Notes under the pieces: model-generated
Databases searched by the model: none
What the model saw: only the letters and a program-made list of their open reading frames with translations
What the model was told of the DNA's origin: nothing
Made by a program: the position numbers and the translations under genes
Assembly (NCBI RefSeq): GCF_001613305.1
Contig: NZ_BDCC01000081.1
Span: 1 to 48,508 of the forward strand
Source: Nocardia vaccinii NBRC 15922
GTDB lineage: Bacteria; Actinomycetota; Actinomycetes; Mycobacteriales; Mycobacteriaceae
DNA length: 48,508 nucleotides
Direction of reading: 5' to 3'
In this document: positions 32,278-40,823 of the stretch, piece after piece
Numbering within the stretch: position 1 is the first letter of the stretch
How the letters are laid out: the number at the start of each line of letters is the position of its first letter

Positions 32278-34077
32278 ATGCCGAAAATACAGGCATGCTC
32301 GAGAAGTGCGCGGTCGCTGGTATCAGCCATGCTCATGTGTATTATCGCCGTCATAGCAACGGGGTCATCGACGGCTGATCCCGTGGGTGGCCGTTCCTTG
32401 GATTTGCACTCGTGCCCGAGTCTCTTTCTCCTCGGGGTGCAGGGAACAAGCGAATCATCGCCCGACACACCCGTTTCCGTCGATGGCGGCACACTGTCGG
32501 CCATCTTCGTTCCGGTGGTGTCCGCTGTCGGCCCGGCTGTTGCGGGCCGTGCGTACGTTCCTTACCAAGCGTCTTTCGGAGGATTCGTGCCCGGTAGCCG
32601 GGCGCCGTACGCGGAGTCTGTGGCCGGTGGCGTGTCCCGGCTTCGGGCGATGGCCGCCGACATCGTGCAGCGGTGCCCCGATACGGAACTCGGATTGGTC
32701 GGCTACTCTCAAGGCGCGCATGTCGTTTCGATATTCGCGCGCGAGATCGGCGCGGGAGACAGCACGGTGTCCGCAGACAAAGTGGCGGCGGTGGCGTTGT
32801 TCGGTGATCCGACCCGCGGTCCGGACGCACCGATATTTCCCGGAGCGCCGGGCAAGCATCATCCTGACCCCGCCCCCGGCACTGTCGGGGTGAAAGTAGC
32901 CACCCTGCCGAAGTTTTCGTTGCCGACCCCGCCCGGGGAAGGCGTCGGCCCGGTGCGGGACATCGCCGAGAACTTCGGGCAACTCACCGGGCGGGTCGCA
33001 TCCGTCTGCCTGCCCGGTGACCTGGCCTGCGACGCGCCCACCAGGGCGCCGATACTGCATATGATCGTGACTATTGCCGGCCGGGCCGAATTGATACCGG
33101 ACAATCCTGTCGCGACGCTATCGTCGATCGCTTGTGTACTTCGGTCGGCAATCGCGAATACCCTGGCGGCAGTGGTCGATGAGGACGTACACGGCTATTC
33201 GCTGGGGACCCTTTCACTGACCCCCAGCAAGCCTCTCAGTATCCGGCTCGCCGAAGCCGCCGACCCCCGTGTCCCGGCCGATCCGCAGTCTCGCAAGGCG
33301 CTGTTGAAGCTGGCTACCGCCACAGTCAACACACTTATTGCGATTACCGGGACCGTACTGTCCAGCTCTGATTACGCCGATATCGCCGGTATTGCGACTC
33401 GTGACCCCTTGGCGGCTATTGTCCGGCTCGGCATGGCGATCAAGTCCGCTTCGACCCGTCCGGCACCACAGCACGACGCCTTTCGGCTACTCACTCAGAT
33501 CTTCGATGAGCTCGGCGAGATCGGCGCCGACAATGCGGAACTTCTTGATCCGCATGTTTGGAGTCACTTCGCTGATACCATTCGCCGGCACGGCGGATAC
33601 ACACATTCTTATGGTGGGATCCGCCCGACCACCACCGTGCTCAGCGACTGGTTCATTGCGCTTGCTCGCGACTTGGCCAGCCGGAAGTTGCACCTGCACA
33701 GCGGCCACCTCACAGGTCCGGCCGCACCCGGGATTTCTGTGGGAAATACTCCCTCGGCCGACTCGCCGACCACATCTCATGGCACTTCCGCCGCGCCGCA
33801 CCACGGCCGCGCAGACCCAGCCGTGGCATCGCCCGAAAAACCCGATTTCGCCGACGGCTCTCGCTCGCCCCGCGATTCGTACACCCGCCGAGCGGTTCTG
33901 CTCCTGCTCGGCCTTACCGTAATTCTGATATCGGGCCGGGGCGCCTGCCGACTCCGTCGTGCAAATCGCTCGTCGGCTCGTGCCCGCAGGATCTGGCCGG
34001 CAGAGCAGCCGGATCGGGTGTCTTCGAAAAGATCACGAAGTCCCGGTGCCGATGAGAGCGGTGTAGACGATGGTTGA
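32278..34077 (+). CDS. membrane-anchored cutinase-family serine hydrolase
   Basis: I choose ATG 32278; TTG 32275 is better spaced (8 nt) from ggagga (32261-32266) and adds one residue. The product has 599 residues. A signal peptide (RSLVSAMLMCIIAVIATGSS) precedes a cutinase-type domain. Motifs are LVGYSQGAH with nucleophile Ser144, CLPGDLAC (catalytic Asp between cysteines) and LHMIVTIAG (candidate His). Cutinases and mycobacterial Culp proteins cleave ester bonds in lipids. Unusually, about 330 further residues follow, including HVWSHFADTIRRHGGYTHSY, a Ser/Pro/His-rich linker and a C-terminal transmembrane helix (AVLLLLGLTVILIS) with a basic tail. The enzyme is thus predicted to face the cell envelope. 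Typical cutinases have about 220 residues and no anchor. Confidence 0.85.
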   Translation: MPKIQACSRSARSLVSAMLMCIIAVIATGSSTADPVGGRSLDLHSCPSLFLLGVQGTSESSPDTPVSVDGGTLSAIFVPVVSAVGPAVAGRAYVPYQASFGGFVPGSRAPYAESVAGGVSRLRAMAADIVQRCPDTELGLVGYSQGAHVVSIFAREIGAGDSTVSADKVAAVALFGDPTRGPDAPIFPGAPGKHHPDPAPGTVGVKVATLPKFSLPTPPGEGVGPVRDIAENFGQLTGRVASVCLPGDLACDAPTRAPILHMIVTIAGRAELIPDNPVATLSSIACVLRSAIANTLAAVVDEDVHGYSLGTLSLTPSKPLSIRLAEAADPRVPADPQSRKALLKLATATVNTLIAITGTVLSSSDYADIAGIATRDPLAAIVRLGMAIKSASTRPAPQHDAFRLLTQIFDELGEIGADNAELLDPHVWSHFADTIRRHGGYTHSYGGIRPTTTVLSDWFIALARDLASRKLHLHSGHLTGPAAPGISVGNTPSADSPTTSHGTSAAPHHGRADPAVASPEKPDFADGSRSPRDSYTRRAVLLLLGLTVILISGRGACRLRRANRSSARARRIWPAEQPDRVSSKRSRSPGADESGVDDG

Positions 34078-34353
34078 ACGTGCTGATTCAATACAGTCGT
34101 CTCGCCGACTCGGACTCGCCGACGTCAGACCGTACACCAACTGCAGGACTCGACCGCACATCGAAATTCTCGAGATGAAATGCCACCGTGATATGTGTTG
34201 GATCGAAATGCTGCGACTAGAATCGCCGGGAGCTTCGGGGGGTTGGGTTTTCGTTTCCACGTAAATGTCATCGAGTGTCGACGGGAGAACAAGGAATGTG
34301 ATCTCGGGACGCTCCGGCCACCATCGGTCCTACTACGAGAGGTTCGCGAACGT

Positions 34354-35142
34354 ATGACGTCCACACTGCAGCAGTTGCGACTCAGCGATGAGGTAAGGGT
34401 GACTTGTACGAGTCCGGCCGAGGCGCGCATGCTGTGGCGCGAGGTGATGGCGCCGAGCGGTTTCTATCGGTACGCCGCCGCGCGCCTTCGGCCCGAGGAG
34501 ATCATCCTGGATATCGGCGCGAATATCGGCCTCACCGCGATGATGTTCGCCGACGCATGCCCCGGAATCCGGGTCATTGCGGCCGAGCCTGTACCGACTA
34601 TTTTTCACTGCCTGCAGCGCAATATGGCCGCTCACGTTCCTCATGGGGTGGCGCTCCAGGCCGCCGTCGGTGCCGCGCCCGGAATCCTGCCGTTCACCTG
34701 GTACCCGCGGGCGTCGGCCAATTCCGGTATGTATGCCGACCGCGCGGAAGATGACGAGACGACGAAGATTTTTCTGCGCAACAGCGGTCTGGATGATGAA
34801 TCGATCGGACATATTACTGCCGGCCTGCATGACGGCGAGCAGATCGATGTGGAGGTCACCACGGTCTCCAAAATACTGTCCGAACATGCCCCCGATGCTG
34901 ATATCGCATTGCTCAAGGTGGATGTCGAGCGGGCTGAATTGGACGTATTGCGCGGAATTTCCGAAATGGACTGGCCGCGTATTCGTGCGGTGGTGGCCGA
35001 GGTGCACGACACCAACGGCCGACTGGAACAGGTGTGCGAGTTGCTGAGTCGGCACGGACTGTCGCCGAACCGCAGGCAAGACCCCTGTTTGGTCGGGACC
35101 GAACTCCATGAGGTCTACGCTGCCCGGCCTCCGGTCAACTGA
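34354..35142 (+). CDS. FkbM-family methyltransferase
   Basis: ATG 34354 lies about 11 nt after gagagg and gives 262 residues. The S-adenosylmethionine site is clear: ILDIGANIGLTAMMFA (about 51-66), then IRVIAAEPVP. The later FkbM motifs LLKVDVERAELDVLRGI and AVVAEVHD are present. FkbM-family enzymes mostly O-methylate natural products, glycans or lipids. The substrate is not evident here; the peptide synthetase product, a glycolipid or a cell-wall sugar are all possible. It is separated from the cutinase-like gene by about 275 bp, so it may have its own promoter. Confidence 0.88.
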   Translation: MTSTLQQLRLSDEVRVTCTSPAEARMLWREVMAPSGFYRYAAARLRPEEIILDIGANIGLTAMMFADACPGIRVIAAEPVPTIFHCLQRNMAAHVPHGVALQAAVGAAPGILPFTWYPRASANSGMYADRAEDDETTKIFLRNSGLDDESIGHITAGLHDGEQIDVEVTTVSKILSEHAPDADIALLKVDVERAELDVLRGISEMDWPRIRAVVAEVHDTNGRLEQVCELLSRHGLSPNRRQDPCLVGTELHEVYAARPPVN

Positions 35143-35208
35143 CTCGATTCGATGGGCGGCAGGCAGGGGAGCGCCGGTCTTCGGGCATTCCCGACGAGTC
35201 GGAGGCGA

Positions 35209-35224
35209 TCCATGCATGCATGGA
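35209..35224. repeat. 16-bp perfect palindrome
   Basis: tccatgcatgcatgga reads identically on both strands. It lies between the methyltransferase stop and the start of the polymerase-like small protein. It could be an operator for the latter or chance. Confidence 0.5.
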
Positions 35225-35257
35225 CCTGCGGTGATCCGGGCACACCGTCTGTAACGA

Positions 35258-35590
35258 ATGCATTTCATGACAGATTCCACTTCCACCGGCCCTGGTTCGG
35301 TGACACGTGAACCCGACGACGTCGATGACCTCGGGGAGGAAAGGCGCCGCCAGCTGCTCGACGCGGCGGCGCACTTTCATTCTGCTGCTTGCCAGCTGAT
35401 CGGTCGGCCGGTCGACCTCGATTCCGGCCAGGAGCTGCAGAAGGTGCTGTTCGAGGAACTGGGTTTGCCGCCGACACCCGGCTACACCACCGATACGTCC
35501 GCGTTGTATGCGCTGCGGGACGAGCATCCGCATCTGTTCGTGACGTACTTGCTCGCCTATCGCGCAGTCAGCGCCGCAACTATCGGGTGA
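35258..35590 (+). CDS. small protein resembling the thumb segment of DNA polymerase I
   Basis: The product has 110 residues from ATG 35258 (107 from ATG 35267); neither start has a clear ribosome binding site. Residues about 30-105 match a continuous part of bacterial PolA. QLIGRPVDLDSGQELQ, VLFEELGLP, GYTTDTSALYAL, HPHL and LLAYR correspond in order to PolA segments such as INLGSPKQLQVVLFDELG, GYTTDADAL and LLAHR (Mycobacterium PolA from memory). In PolA this is the thumb region before the polymerase palm. The catalytic palm and fingers are absent, so it cannot be a polymerase. It may be a decayed polA fragment, a domain with a new DNA-binding role, or a conserved small gene. Confidence 0.6.
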   Translation: MHFMTDSTSTGPGSVTREPDDVDDLGEERRRQLLDAAAHFHSAACQLIGRPVDLDSGQELQKVLFEELGLPPTPGYTTDTSALYALRDEHPHLFVTYLLAYRAVSAATIG

Positions 35591-35829
35591 CGGCACATCG
35601 CCGTCCGACCGGAGATCGAGGCGGGTCCACCCGTGGGCTGTCGCGCGATGGGGTGACGAGGTGACCTGCCGGAATTACGCGGGTTCGTCTTTCGGTTACC
35701 GGGTAGTACTGGTCGTGGGAGAGGATTCCCTTCACCCCCCCAGCGGACCGTTGGGCTCGAATGGGTCTTCTCGATCTCCATCGCGCCGTCCGTCGGTGGA
35801 GAATCCGGCGCGGAGTGTCGCATGTCGAT

Positions 35830-35839
35830 ACTTGTACAC
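35830..35839 (+). repeat. 10-bp direct repeat of operator half
   Basis: acttgtacac here recurs exactly at 35994-36003 inside the palindrome next to the reductase gene, 164 bp away. It is followed by acatgttcac, a degenerate second arm. It may be a secondary, weaker regulator site. Confidence 0.4.
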
Positions 35840-35987
35840 ACATGTTCACCCAGATATATCGGCGTCCGCGTTCGACGCCGCGGGCAGGGTTGGCGCTCGA
35901 CAGTGCAGGTGGCTCCAGGTTCCTCTGCGCGACATTTCAATATCGAACAGAGCGGGGGCCAGCGAGATGCGCAAGGGCGCCATTTCA

Positions 35988-36003
35988 GTGTACACTTGTA
36001 CAC
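35988..36003. promoter_or_regulatory. palindromic operator before the reductase gene
   Basis: gtgtaca-ct-tgtacac is a perfect 7+2+7 inverted repeat ending immediately before the ribosome binding site (gaaaggagg from 36005) of the reductase gene. The size and symmetry suit a TetR-type or similar dimeric repressor. Its position would block transcription or lie in the 5' leader. The equivalent mycobacterial desaturase genes are known to be under transcriptional control, but I cannot name the regulator here. Confidence 0.65.
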
Positions 36004-36020
36004 GGAAAGGAGGTTCTCTT

Positions 36021-37133
36021 GTGGGGCTGCTGAGATGGAGTGCGCGTCCGGCCGTTGGCGTCGGCGCGAACAAGCCCGAGGTCAACATCGTGCGCGGATT
36101 GCTCGCCCGTGCTACCACGCCGCTGCTTCCCGATGACTATCTACGCCTGATCAATCCACTCTGGACCGCCCGTGAACTTCGCGGAAAGGTGCTCGGCGTC
36201 GTCAAAGAGACCGAGGACACGGCCACGGTGACGATCCGCACCGGGTGGGGCTTCCCGGCGGGGTACGAACCCGGCCAGTACGTCGGCATCGGACTGCAGG
36301 TGGACGGCCGCTGGCGGTGGCGGTCCTATTCGCTCACATCGATCAGTTCGGCCGAGAAGAAAACGATCGCGATCACCGTCAAGGCCAACCCCGACGGTTT
36401 CTTGTCGACCCACCTGGTCGATGGTGTGGCGCCTTCCACCATCATCCGGTTGGCCGCGCCGCGCGGCGATTTTCATCTGCCCGAGCCCGTCCCGGGCAAG
36501 ATCCTGTTCGTCACCGCGGGCAGCGGTATAACCCCGGTGATCGCGATGTTGCGGTCTCTCGAATCGCGCGGGCAGCGGCCCGATATCCGCCATGTCCATT
36601 CCGCGCCGACCCGCGGCGACGTCATCTTCCTCGATGAGCTGGAAGCCCTCGCCGACAAGAACCCCAGCTACACACTGCACCTTCAGCTCACTCGGGAAAT
36701 GGGTAAGTTCTCGGTCTCCCGTCTCGACGAGTGGGTATCCGACTGGCGTGAACGCGACTGCTGGGCATGTGGACCGCCACGCATGCTGGACTCGATGGAG
36801 TCGCATTACGAGCGCGGTGGCCTGCGGGAGCGGCTGCATATCGAACGGTTCGCCATCGCCCGCACCGATCACGGCGGTGAAGGCGGGACGGTACGGTTCG
36901 CCCTGTCGGATAAGGAGGCGCGGATCGACGGCGCGACCACACTTCTCGAGGCGGGCGAGAATTTGGGCATCAATATGCCCTTCGGCTGCCGGATGGGCAT
37001 CTGCCAGACCTGTGTCCTTCCGCTCGCCGGTGGGTATGTCCGCGACCTGCGTACCGGTGAAGAACGCCGCGAAGGAGAACGAATTCAAACGTGCATCAGC
37101 AGCGTGTCTGGTGAATGCACTCTCGATATCTAG
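36021..37133 (+). CDS. ferredoxin-type oxidoreductase, electron donor to the DesA3-like desaturase
   Basis: GTG 36021 follows gaaaggagg by about 7 nt, which decides this start although the frame runs back to 35661. The product has 370 residues. It has an FAD-binding barrel (RSYSLTS near 101-107), an NAD(P)-binding part (FVTAGSGITPVIAM, then CGPPRMLD) and a C-terminal plant-type [2Fe-2S] domain (GCRMGICQTC near 322-331, last cysteine in IQTCISS). It passes electrons from NAD(P)H through FAD and the iron-sulfur cluster to the desaturase encoded 8 bp downstream. Length, domain order and neighbour match Rv3230c of M. tuberculosis, the partner of DesA3. Confidence 0.93.
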   Translation: MGLLRWSARPAVGVGANKPEVNIVRGLLARATTPLLPDDYLRLINPLWTARELRGKVLGVVKETEDTATVTIRTGWGFPAGYEPGQYVGIGLQVDGRWRWRSYSLTSISSAEKKTIAITVKANPDGFLSTHLVDGVAPSTIIRLAAPRGDFHLPEPVPGKILFVTAGSGITPVIAMLRSLESRGQRPDIRHVHSAPTRGDVIFLDELEALADKNPSYTLHLQLTREMGKFSVSRLDEWVSDWRERDCWACGPPRMLDSMESHYERGGLRERLHIERFAIARTDHGGEGGTVRFALSDKEARIDGATTLLEAGENLGINMPFGCRMGICQTCVLPLAGGYVRDLRTGEERREGERIQTCISSVSGECTLDI

Positions 37134-37141
37134 GAGGCCGG

Positions 37142-38383
37142 GTGGCCATCACCGACATCGACATCTACGCGCTTCTGACCCCAGCCGACATCGAAGCGCT
37201 CGGCGCCGAACTCGACGCCATCCGCCGTGACATCGAGGAGTCGCGCGGCGAGCGCGACGCCCGGTATGTCCGGCGCACCATCACGCTGCACCGCGCGCTG
37301 GCCGCCGGCGGCAGGGTCACGCTGATGTTCAGTAACCGCAAGGCCGCGTGGCTCGCGGGCACGGCGATGCTCTCACTGGCCAAGATCATCGAAAACATGG
37401 AACTCGGCCACAATGTGATGCACGGGCAGTGGGATTGGATGAACGATCCGGAGATCCACTCGTCGTCGTGGGAGTGGGACACCACCTGTCCCAGCGTGCA
37501 GTGGAAACACTCGCACAATTTCGTCCATCACAAATACACCAACATCGTCGGGATGGACGACGATGTCGGTTACGGCATCCTGCGCGTCACCCGTGACCAG
37601 ACGTGGGAGTGGTGGAATATCGGCAACCCGGTATACAACCTGCTTCTCGGGACCTTTTTCGAATGGGGCGTGGCCCTGCACCACCTCGAGGTGGAGAAGC
37701 TGCGCAACGGTGAGAAGACGTGGCGGCAGGCGTTCAAGGACCTGCGCGTCATCGGAACCAAGGTCGGCAAGCAGGCGGCCAAGGATTACCTGATCTACCC
37801 GGCGCTGGCCGGACGGAATTGGAAGACGACGTTGACGGCCGATGCCACTGCCAACTTCGTCCGCAACTACTGGGCCTATATGGTCATCTTCTGCGGTCAC
37901 TTCCCCGACGGCGCCGAGAAGTTCACCGTCGAAGAGTTCGAGGACGAGGATCAGCCGCGCTGGTATCTGCGCCAGATGCTGGGGTCCGCCAACTTCCGGG
38001 CCGGGCCGCTGATGCGCTTCATGAGCGGCAATCTCAGCCACCAGATAGAGCACCACTTGTTCCCCGACCTGCCTAGTAACCGCTACGAGCAGATCGGCGT
38101 GCGAGTCCGCGAACTGTGCGACAAATACGACCTCCCCTATACGACCGGTTCGCTCGGCGGCCAATACCTCCAATCGTTCCGGACGATCGCCAAGCTGGCG
38201 CTGCCCAACGCATTACTCCGAGCGACCTCCGACGATGCCCCGGAAACGTCATCGGAACTGCGGTTCGCCGTCCGCGAGGGTATCCAGGTACACTTCGGTG
38301 TCGATCCTGAAACCGGTAAGCGCCGCGGCTTGCGGACCGCCCTTCGCGAGTTGAGGCACGCCCGGGTGCGACCCGCGAAATGA
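37142..38383 (+). CDS. desA3: membrane fatty acyl-CoA desaturase, DesA3-like
   Basis: GTG 37142 follows aggagg (37132-37137) and lies 8 bp after the reductase stop, so the two form an operon. The product has 413 residues. The three histidine boxes of di-iron membrane desaturases are present: HNVMH (90-94), HSHNFVHH (123-130) and HQIEHH (300-305). Hydrophobic stretches between them fit a membrane enzyme. Such enzymes insert a cis double bond into acyl-CoA chains, Delta-9 in the mycobacterial DesA3. It probably serves general membrane or storage lipid synthesis. Its place next to a WS/DGAT gene fits triacylglycerol metabolism better than lipopeptide synthesis. Confidence 0.92.
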   Translation: MAITDIDIYALLTPADIEALGAELDAIRRDIEESRGERDARYVRRTITLHRALAAGGRVTLMFSNRKAAWLAGTAMLSLAKIIENMELGHNVMHGQWDWMNDPEIHSSSWEWDTTCPSVQWKHSHNFVHHKYTNIVGMDDDVGYGILRVTRDQTWEWWNIGNPVYNLLLGTFFEWGVALHHLEVEKLRNGEKTWRQAFKDLRVIGTKVGKQAAKDYLIYPALAGRNWKTTLTADATANFVRNYWAYMVIFCGHFPDGAEKFTVEEFEDEDQPRWYLRQMLGSANFRAGPLMRFMSGNLSHQIEHHLFPDLPSNRYEQIGVRVRELCDKYDLPYTTGSLGGQYLQSFRTIAKLALPNALLRATSDDAPETSSELRFAVREGIQVHFGVDPETGKRRGLRTALRELRHARVRPAK

Positions 38384-38399
38384 CCTCGCGGGGTCACCC
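38364..38399. terminator. overlapping hairpin between convergent genes
   Basis: Bases 38364-38377 can pair with 38387-38399: gggtg with caccc and cccgcg with cgcggg, separated by a small internal loop. It overlaps the last codons of the desaturase gene and the end of the converging WS/DGAT gene, whose stop codons are only 10 bp apart. It is a plausible shared terminator. Confidence 0.4.
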
Positions 38400-39803
38400 T
38401 GGACGGTCCGCACCGGCGGCCTCGCCGGATCGATGGGTGGCCGCCGCGTCGAGCACCGCGCGGAAACCACCGGCGAGACAATCCTTCAGGACATCCAGGT
38501 CGGGCACCGCGGCGGTGTCGGCGTTGATCCCTACGCAGCAGGTATCGATATGCGAGATCAGGGTGACGTTGAATGCGGTGCCGATCGTGGGGCCGAAGGC
38601 GTACATCCGCTCCACCTCGGCGCCGGCGACGTACATCGGCACCGGCGACCCCGGGACGTTCGAGGCGACGAAGTCCACGTGTTTCAACATGGCGCCGACC
38701 ATGCCGACGGGCAGCCAATTCAGCACCGCCGCCGCGGCGGCCGAATACGGCATGGCGGGTTCGCGCCGGCAGTCGACGACCGCCTTGTGCAAGGCCCGCA
38801 TCAGTACGGCGGGACTCTCGCTGTCGGCCGGGAGCGCGAACCTGGCCAGCGTGAGGCGGTTGCCGCCGATCGGATCGTCGGGCTTGCGCAGGCTGACCGG
38901 CATCGTCACCCGGAGCCGTTCGATGGCCGCGCCGTGACGTGCGTGGTAGGCGCGCAAGCCCAGCACGATCGCGGCCAGGAACGCGTCGTTGAGCGTGCCG
39001 CCGACCACGTGCGCCGCCTCACGCAGTCCCGTGACCGGCACATCGATCGTCGCCAGTCGTCGTCCGAGCCCACGGCTGGTCATGACCGGTGACCAGGTAT
39101 CGGTCACCGGGCGTACCAGACGTGCGAACGAAACGGCCATCGCGGCGCCGTCACGGATCGTTCGAACCGGATCGGTCATCGCTCGCCAGGCCAGCACCGG
39201 CAGGTGCGAGATCCCGTTGCGCACCAGCGCCGAACCGATGGCCGCGTTCCAGGCGAGGATGTCGGCCAACTCGCCGCGAGATTCGGTCACCCGCTCGGGA
39301 ACCGGACCGCGCTTGTCACCGGACCGGGTGAAATCGACGATCTCGTTCGCCAACTGGAGGCCGCCCAGGCCGTCGCTCAACGAATGGTGGAACTTGAGAA
39401 CCAACGCGGCCTTGCCGCCCGTGAGACCACTCAGCAACGTCAGTTGCCACAGCGGTCGAACCAGGTCGAAGGCGGTCATCGCCTCGTAGCGCGCGAACTC
39501 CAGCACCGAGGAGACATCCGTCGACGCGGGCAATGCGATGTGACGCACGTGCCAGGACAGATCGAAATCGGTGTCCAGGAGCCATCGGGGCGGAGCCAAG
39601 CCGGTCGGCAGGGCCGCCAGTCTTTCCCGGAACCTCGGCGCCACTCGCGATCCGCGATCGACCAGCCGCAGGAACCGGTCCACATCCGGGAGGGAGTCCA
39701 GGATCAGGATCGACGTGACTGTCGAGCGCAGGATCGCATCGCGCTCCATGCTCCAGGAGAACAAGTCCGACTGGGTCAAATGGGACTCGCGGGTATCCGT
39801 CAT
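38394..39803 (-). CDS. wax ester synthase / diacylglycerol acyltransferase (WS/DGAT)
   Basis: I choose ATG 39803, behind aggcagg; a longer frame reaches 39881. The product has 469 residues, the usual WS/DGAT length. The start MTDTRESHLTQSDLFSWSME is typical of the family, as is the active-site motif HHSLSDGLGG (His139, His140, Asp144). The later LNDAFLAAI, FVASNVPGSPVPMYVAGAE (in pieces FVASNVPGS and PVPMYVAGAE) and C-terminal FGP...N.TLIS segments also fit. These enzymes acylate diacylglycerol or long-chain alcohols using acyl-CoA, forming storage lipids. It converges on the desaturase gene. Confidence 0.93.
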   Translation of the reverse strand: MTDTRESHLTQSDLFSWSMERDAILRSTVTSILILDSLPDVDRFLRLVDRGSRVAPRFRERLAALPTGLAPPRWLLDTDFDLSWHVRHIALPASTDVSSVLEFARYEAMTAFDLVRPLWQLTLLSGLTGGKAALVLKFHHSLSDGLGGLQLANEIVDFTRSGDKRGPVPERVTESRGELADILAWNAAIGSALVRNGISHLPVLAWRAMTDPVRTIRDGAAMAVSFARLVRPVTDTWSPVMTSRGLGRRLATIDVPVTGLREAAHVVGGTLNDAFLAAIVLGLRAYHARHGAAIERLRVTMPVSLRKPDDPIGGNRLTLARFALPADSESPAVLMRALHKAVVDCRREPAMPYSAAAAAVLNWLPVGMVGAMLKHVDFVASNVPGSPVPMYVAGAEVERMYAFGPTIGTAFNVTLISHIDTCCVGINADTAAVPDLDVLKDCLAGGFRAVLDAAATHRSGEAAGADRPG

Positions 39804-40080
39804 CAGCCTGCCTTCGAATGCCTGACGCCGGACGAGCGTTGCCGGACGGTGCCCGGCGTCGGTTTCTCTGTCGCTCGACAACCGAGGCTATTCGGGTCGA
39901 CCGGTGCGCCGGTAGAGACCGAACGCCCGTCGCCCACTCCCGAAAGGCCCTAATTCGCCGATCTTCGGATCGATGCGCCGCGTCAGGTTTGCGGGAGCCT
40001 GGCAGGGCATAGCCAAGTCAGTAAGGACGGGCCGACGCTCACGTCGGTCCACACCGACACCTCGGCTCAGAGGGGACCTC

Positions 40081-40653
40081 ATGACGCTGTTCCGGAATAT
40101 CTCGAGCATCGTGAGCCCATCGCCCGCGGGACGGGCGACGGGCATCGCGATGGCAGTGGCAACCATCGGATTCATCGGCGGATGCGGGCACGGAGCACAC
40201 TCGGCCACTCCGGCCGAAGGTCCGGCACCGGCCCTCGCCGCTGTCGAAGCCGAGGCCGGTCCGCCTGCCACGGCCGACCCCGCCGAGTACCACACCGACT
40301 ACGGCACGACGTTCAAATCCCCGAGCGGCAGATTCCTCTGCGGCATCGACGCCGGCCGCGCGAGTTGTAACGGCCGATTCCCACCCGGCACCCCGACGGT
40401 CTCCGATTGCACCGGCAGACAACTGAAGCCCAACACGATCTCGGTCAGCACCGGCACGCGGGCGTCGTTCGGCAACGCCTGCTCTCCCGTCGCGGGCCCG
40501 GATTCGAAGGTCCTGCCCTACGACGTCGCACTGCGCGTCGCCGGCACCCAGTGCGTCGTCCACGAAGCCACCGGCGTCACCTGCCGCACCGGCGACGGCC
40601 ACGGCCACGGCCACGGCTTCACCATCTCCGACGCCGCCTACCGCCTCGATTGA
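40081..40653 (+). CDS. exported lipoprotein of unknown function
   Basis: ATG 40081 follows gagggg closely and gives 190 residues. The N-terminal hydrophobic stretch ends in IGFIGGCGHG, a lipobox with the lipidated cysteine, so the protein should be anchored to the outer face of the membrane. The mature part has several cysteines (FLCGIDA, ASCNG, DCTG, NACSP, QCVV, TCRTG), which could form three disulfides. It ends with a GHGHGHG run. The pattern around FKSPSGRFLCGI recalls small secreted proteins common in Nocardia and mycobacteria with no known function. It is divergent from the WS/DGAT gene across about 280 bp. Confidence 0.8.
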   Translation: MTLFRNISSIVSPSPAGRATGIAMAVATIGFIGGCGHGAHSATPAEGPAPALAAVEAEAGPPATADPAEYHTDYGTTFKSPSGRFLCGIDAGRASCNGRFPPGTPTVSDCTGRQLKPNTISVSTGTRASFGNACSPVAGPDSKVLPYDVALRVAGTQCVVHEATGVTCRTGDGHGHGHGFTISDAAYRLD

Positions 40654-40823
40654 GACCTGCCGGAACGTTCGATCGGACTGCAGGTAGGGGCGACACAGCA
40701 GAAGACCACGGCTTCGGTGGCTCCGCGACCGCGCGGCAGTGGGCGATGGAGCCACACCGGTGCCGAGCCGCGACGCGCCCGCTTGCGCGTGTCGTGTTGA
40801 CCGGCCCGTGCCCGATTCCGAGG

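Larger units (their letters stand above)
35591..36020. other. intergenic region upstream of the reductase-desaturase pair
   Basis: About 430 bp. Reading frames here lack ribosome binding sites and recognisable content. The region carries a perfect 16-bp operator-like palindrome (35988-36003) and an isolated second copy of part of it (35830-35839), both listed separately. It most likely contains the promoter for the genes at 36021-38383. Confidence 0.6.

Noticed and set aside
36021..39803. Desaturase, reductase and WS/DGAT genes as lipopeptide-tailoring enzymes
   Set aside because: They match the conserved Rv3230c/DesA3 pair and storage-lipid enzymes found across mycolate producers, and have their own regulatory site, so a specific role in the peptide cluster is not supported.
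40600..40620. Short gccacg-type tandem repeat (GHGHGHG) at the end of the lipoprotein gene
   Set aside because: Only three to four units of a two-residue repeat; too short to be a functional array or a CRISPR.
40407..40823. Plus-strand extension upstream of the GH65-like gene
   Set aside because: It overlaps the lipoprotein gene in another frame and translates to an Arg/His-rich sequence; the signal peptide fixes the true start near 40824.
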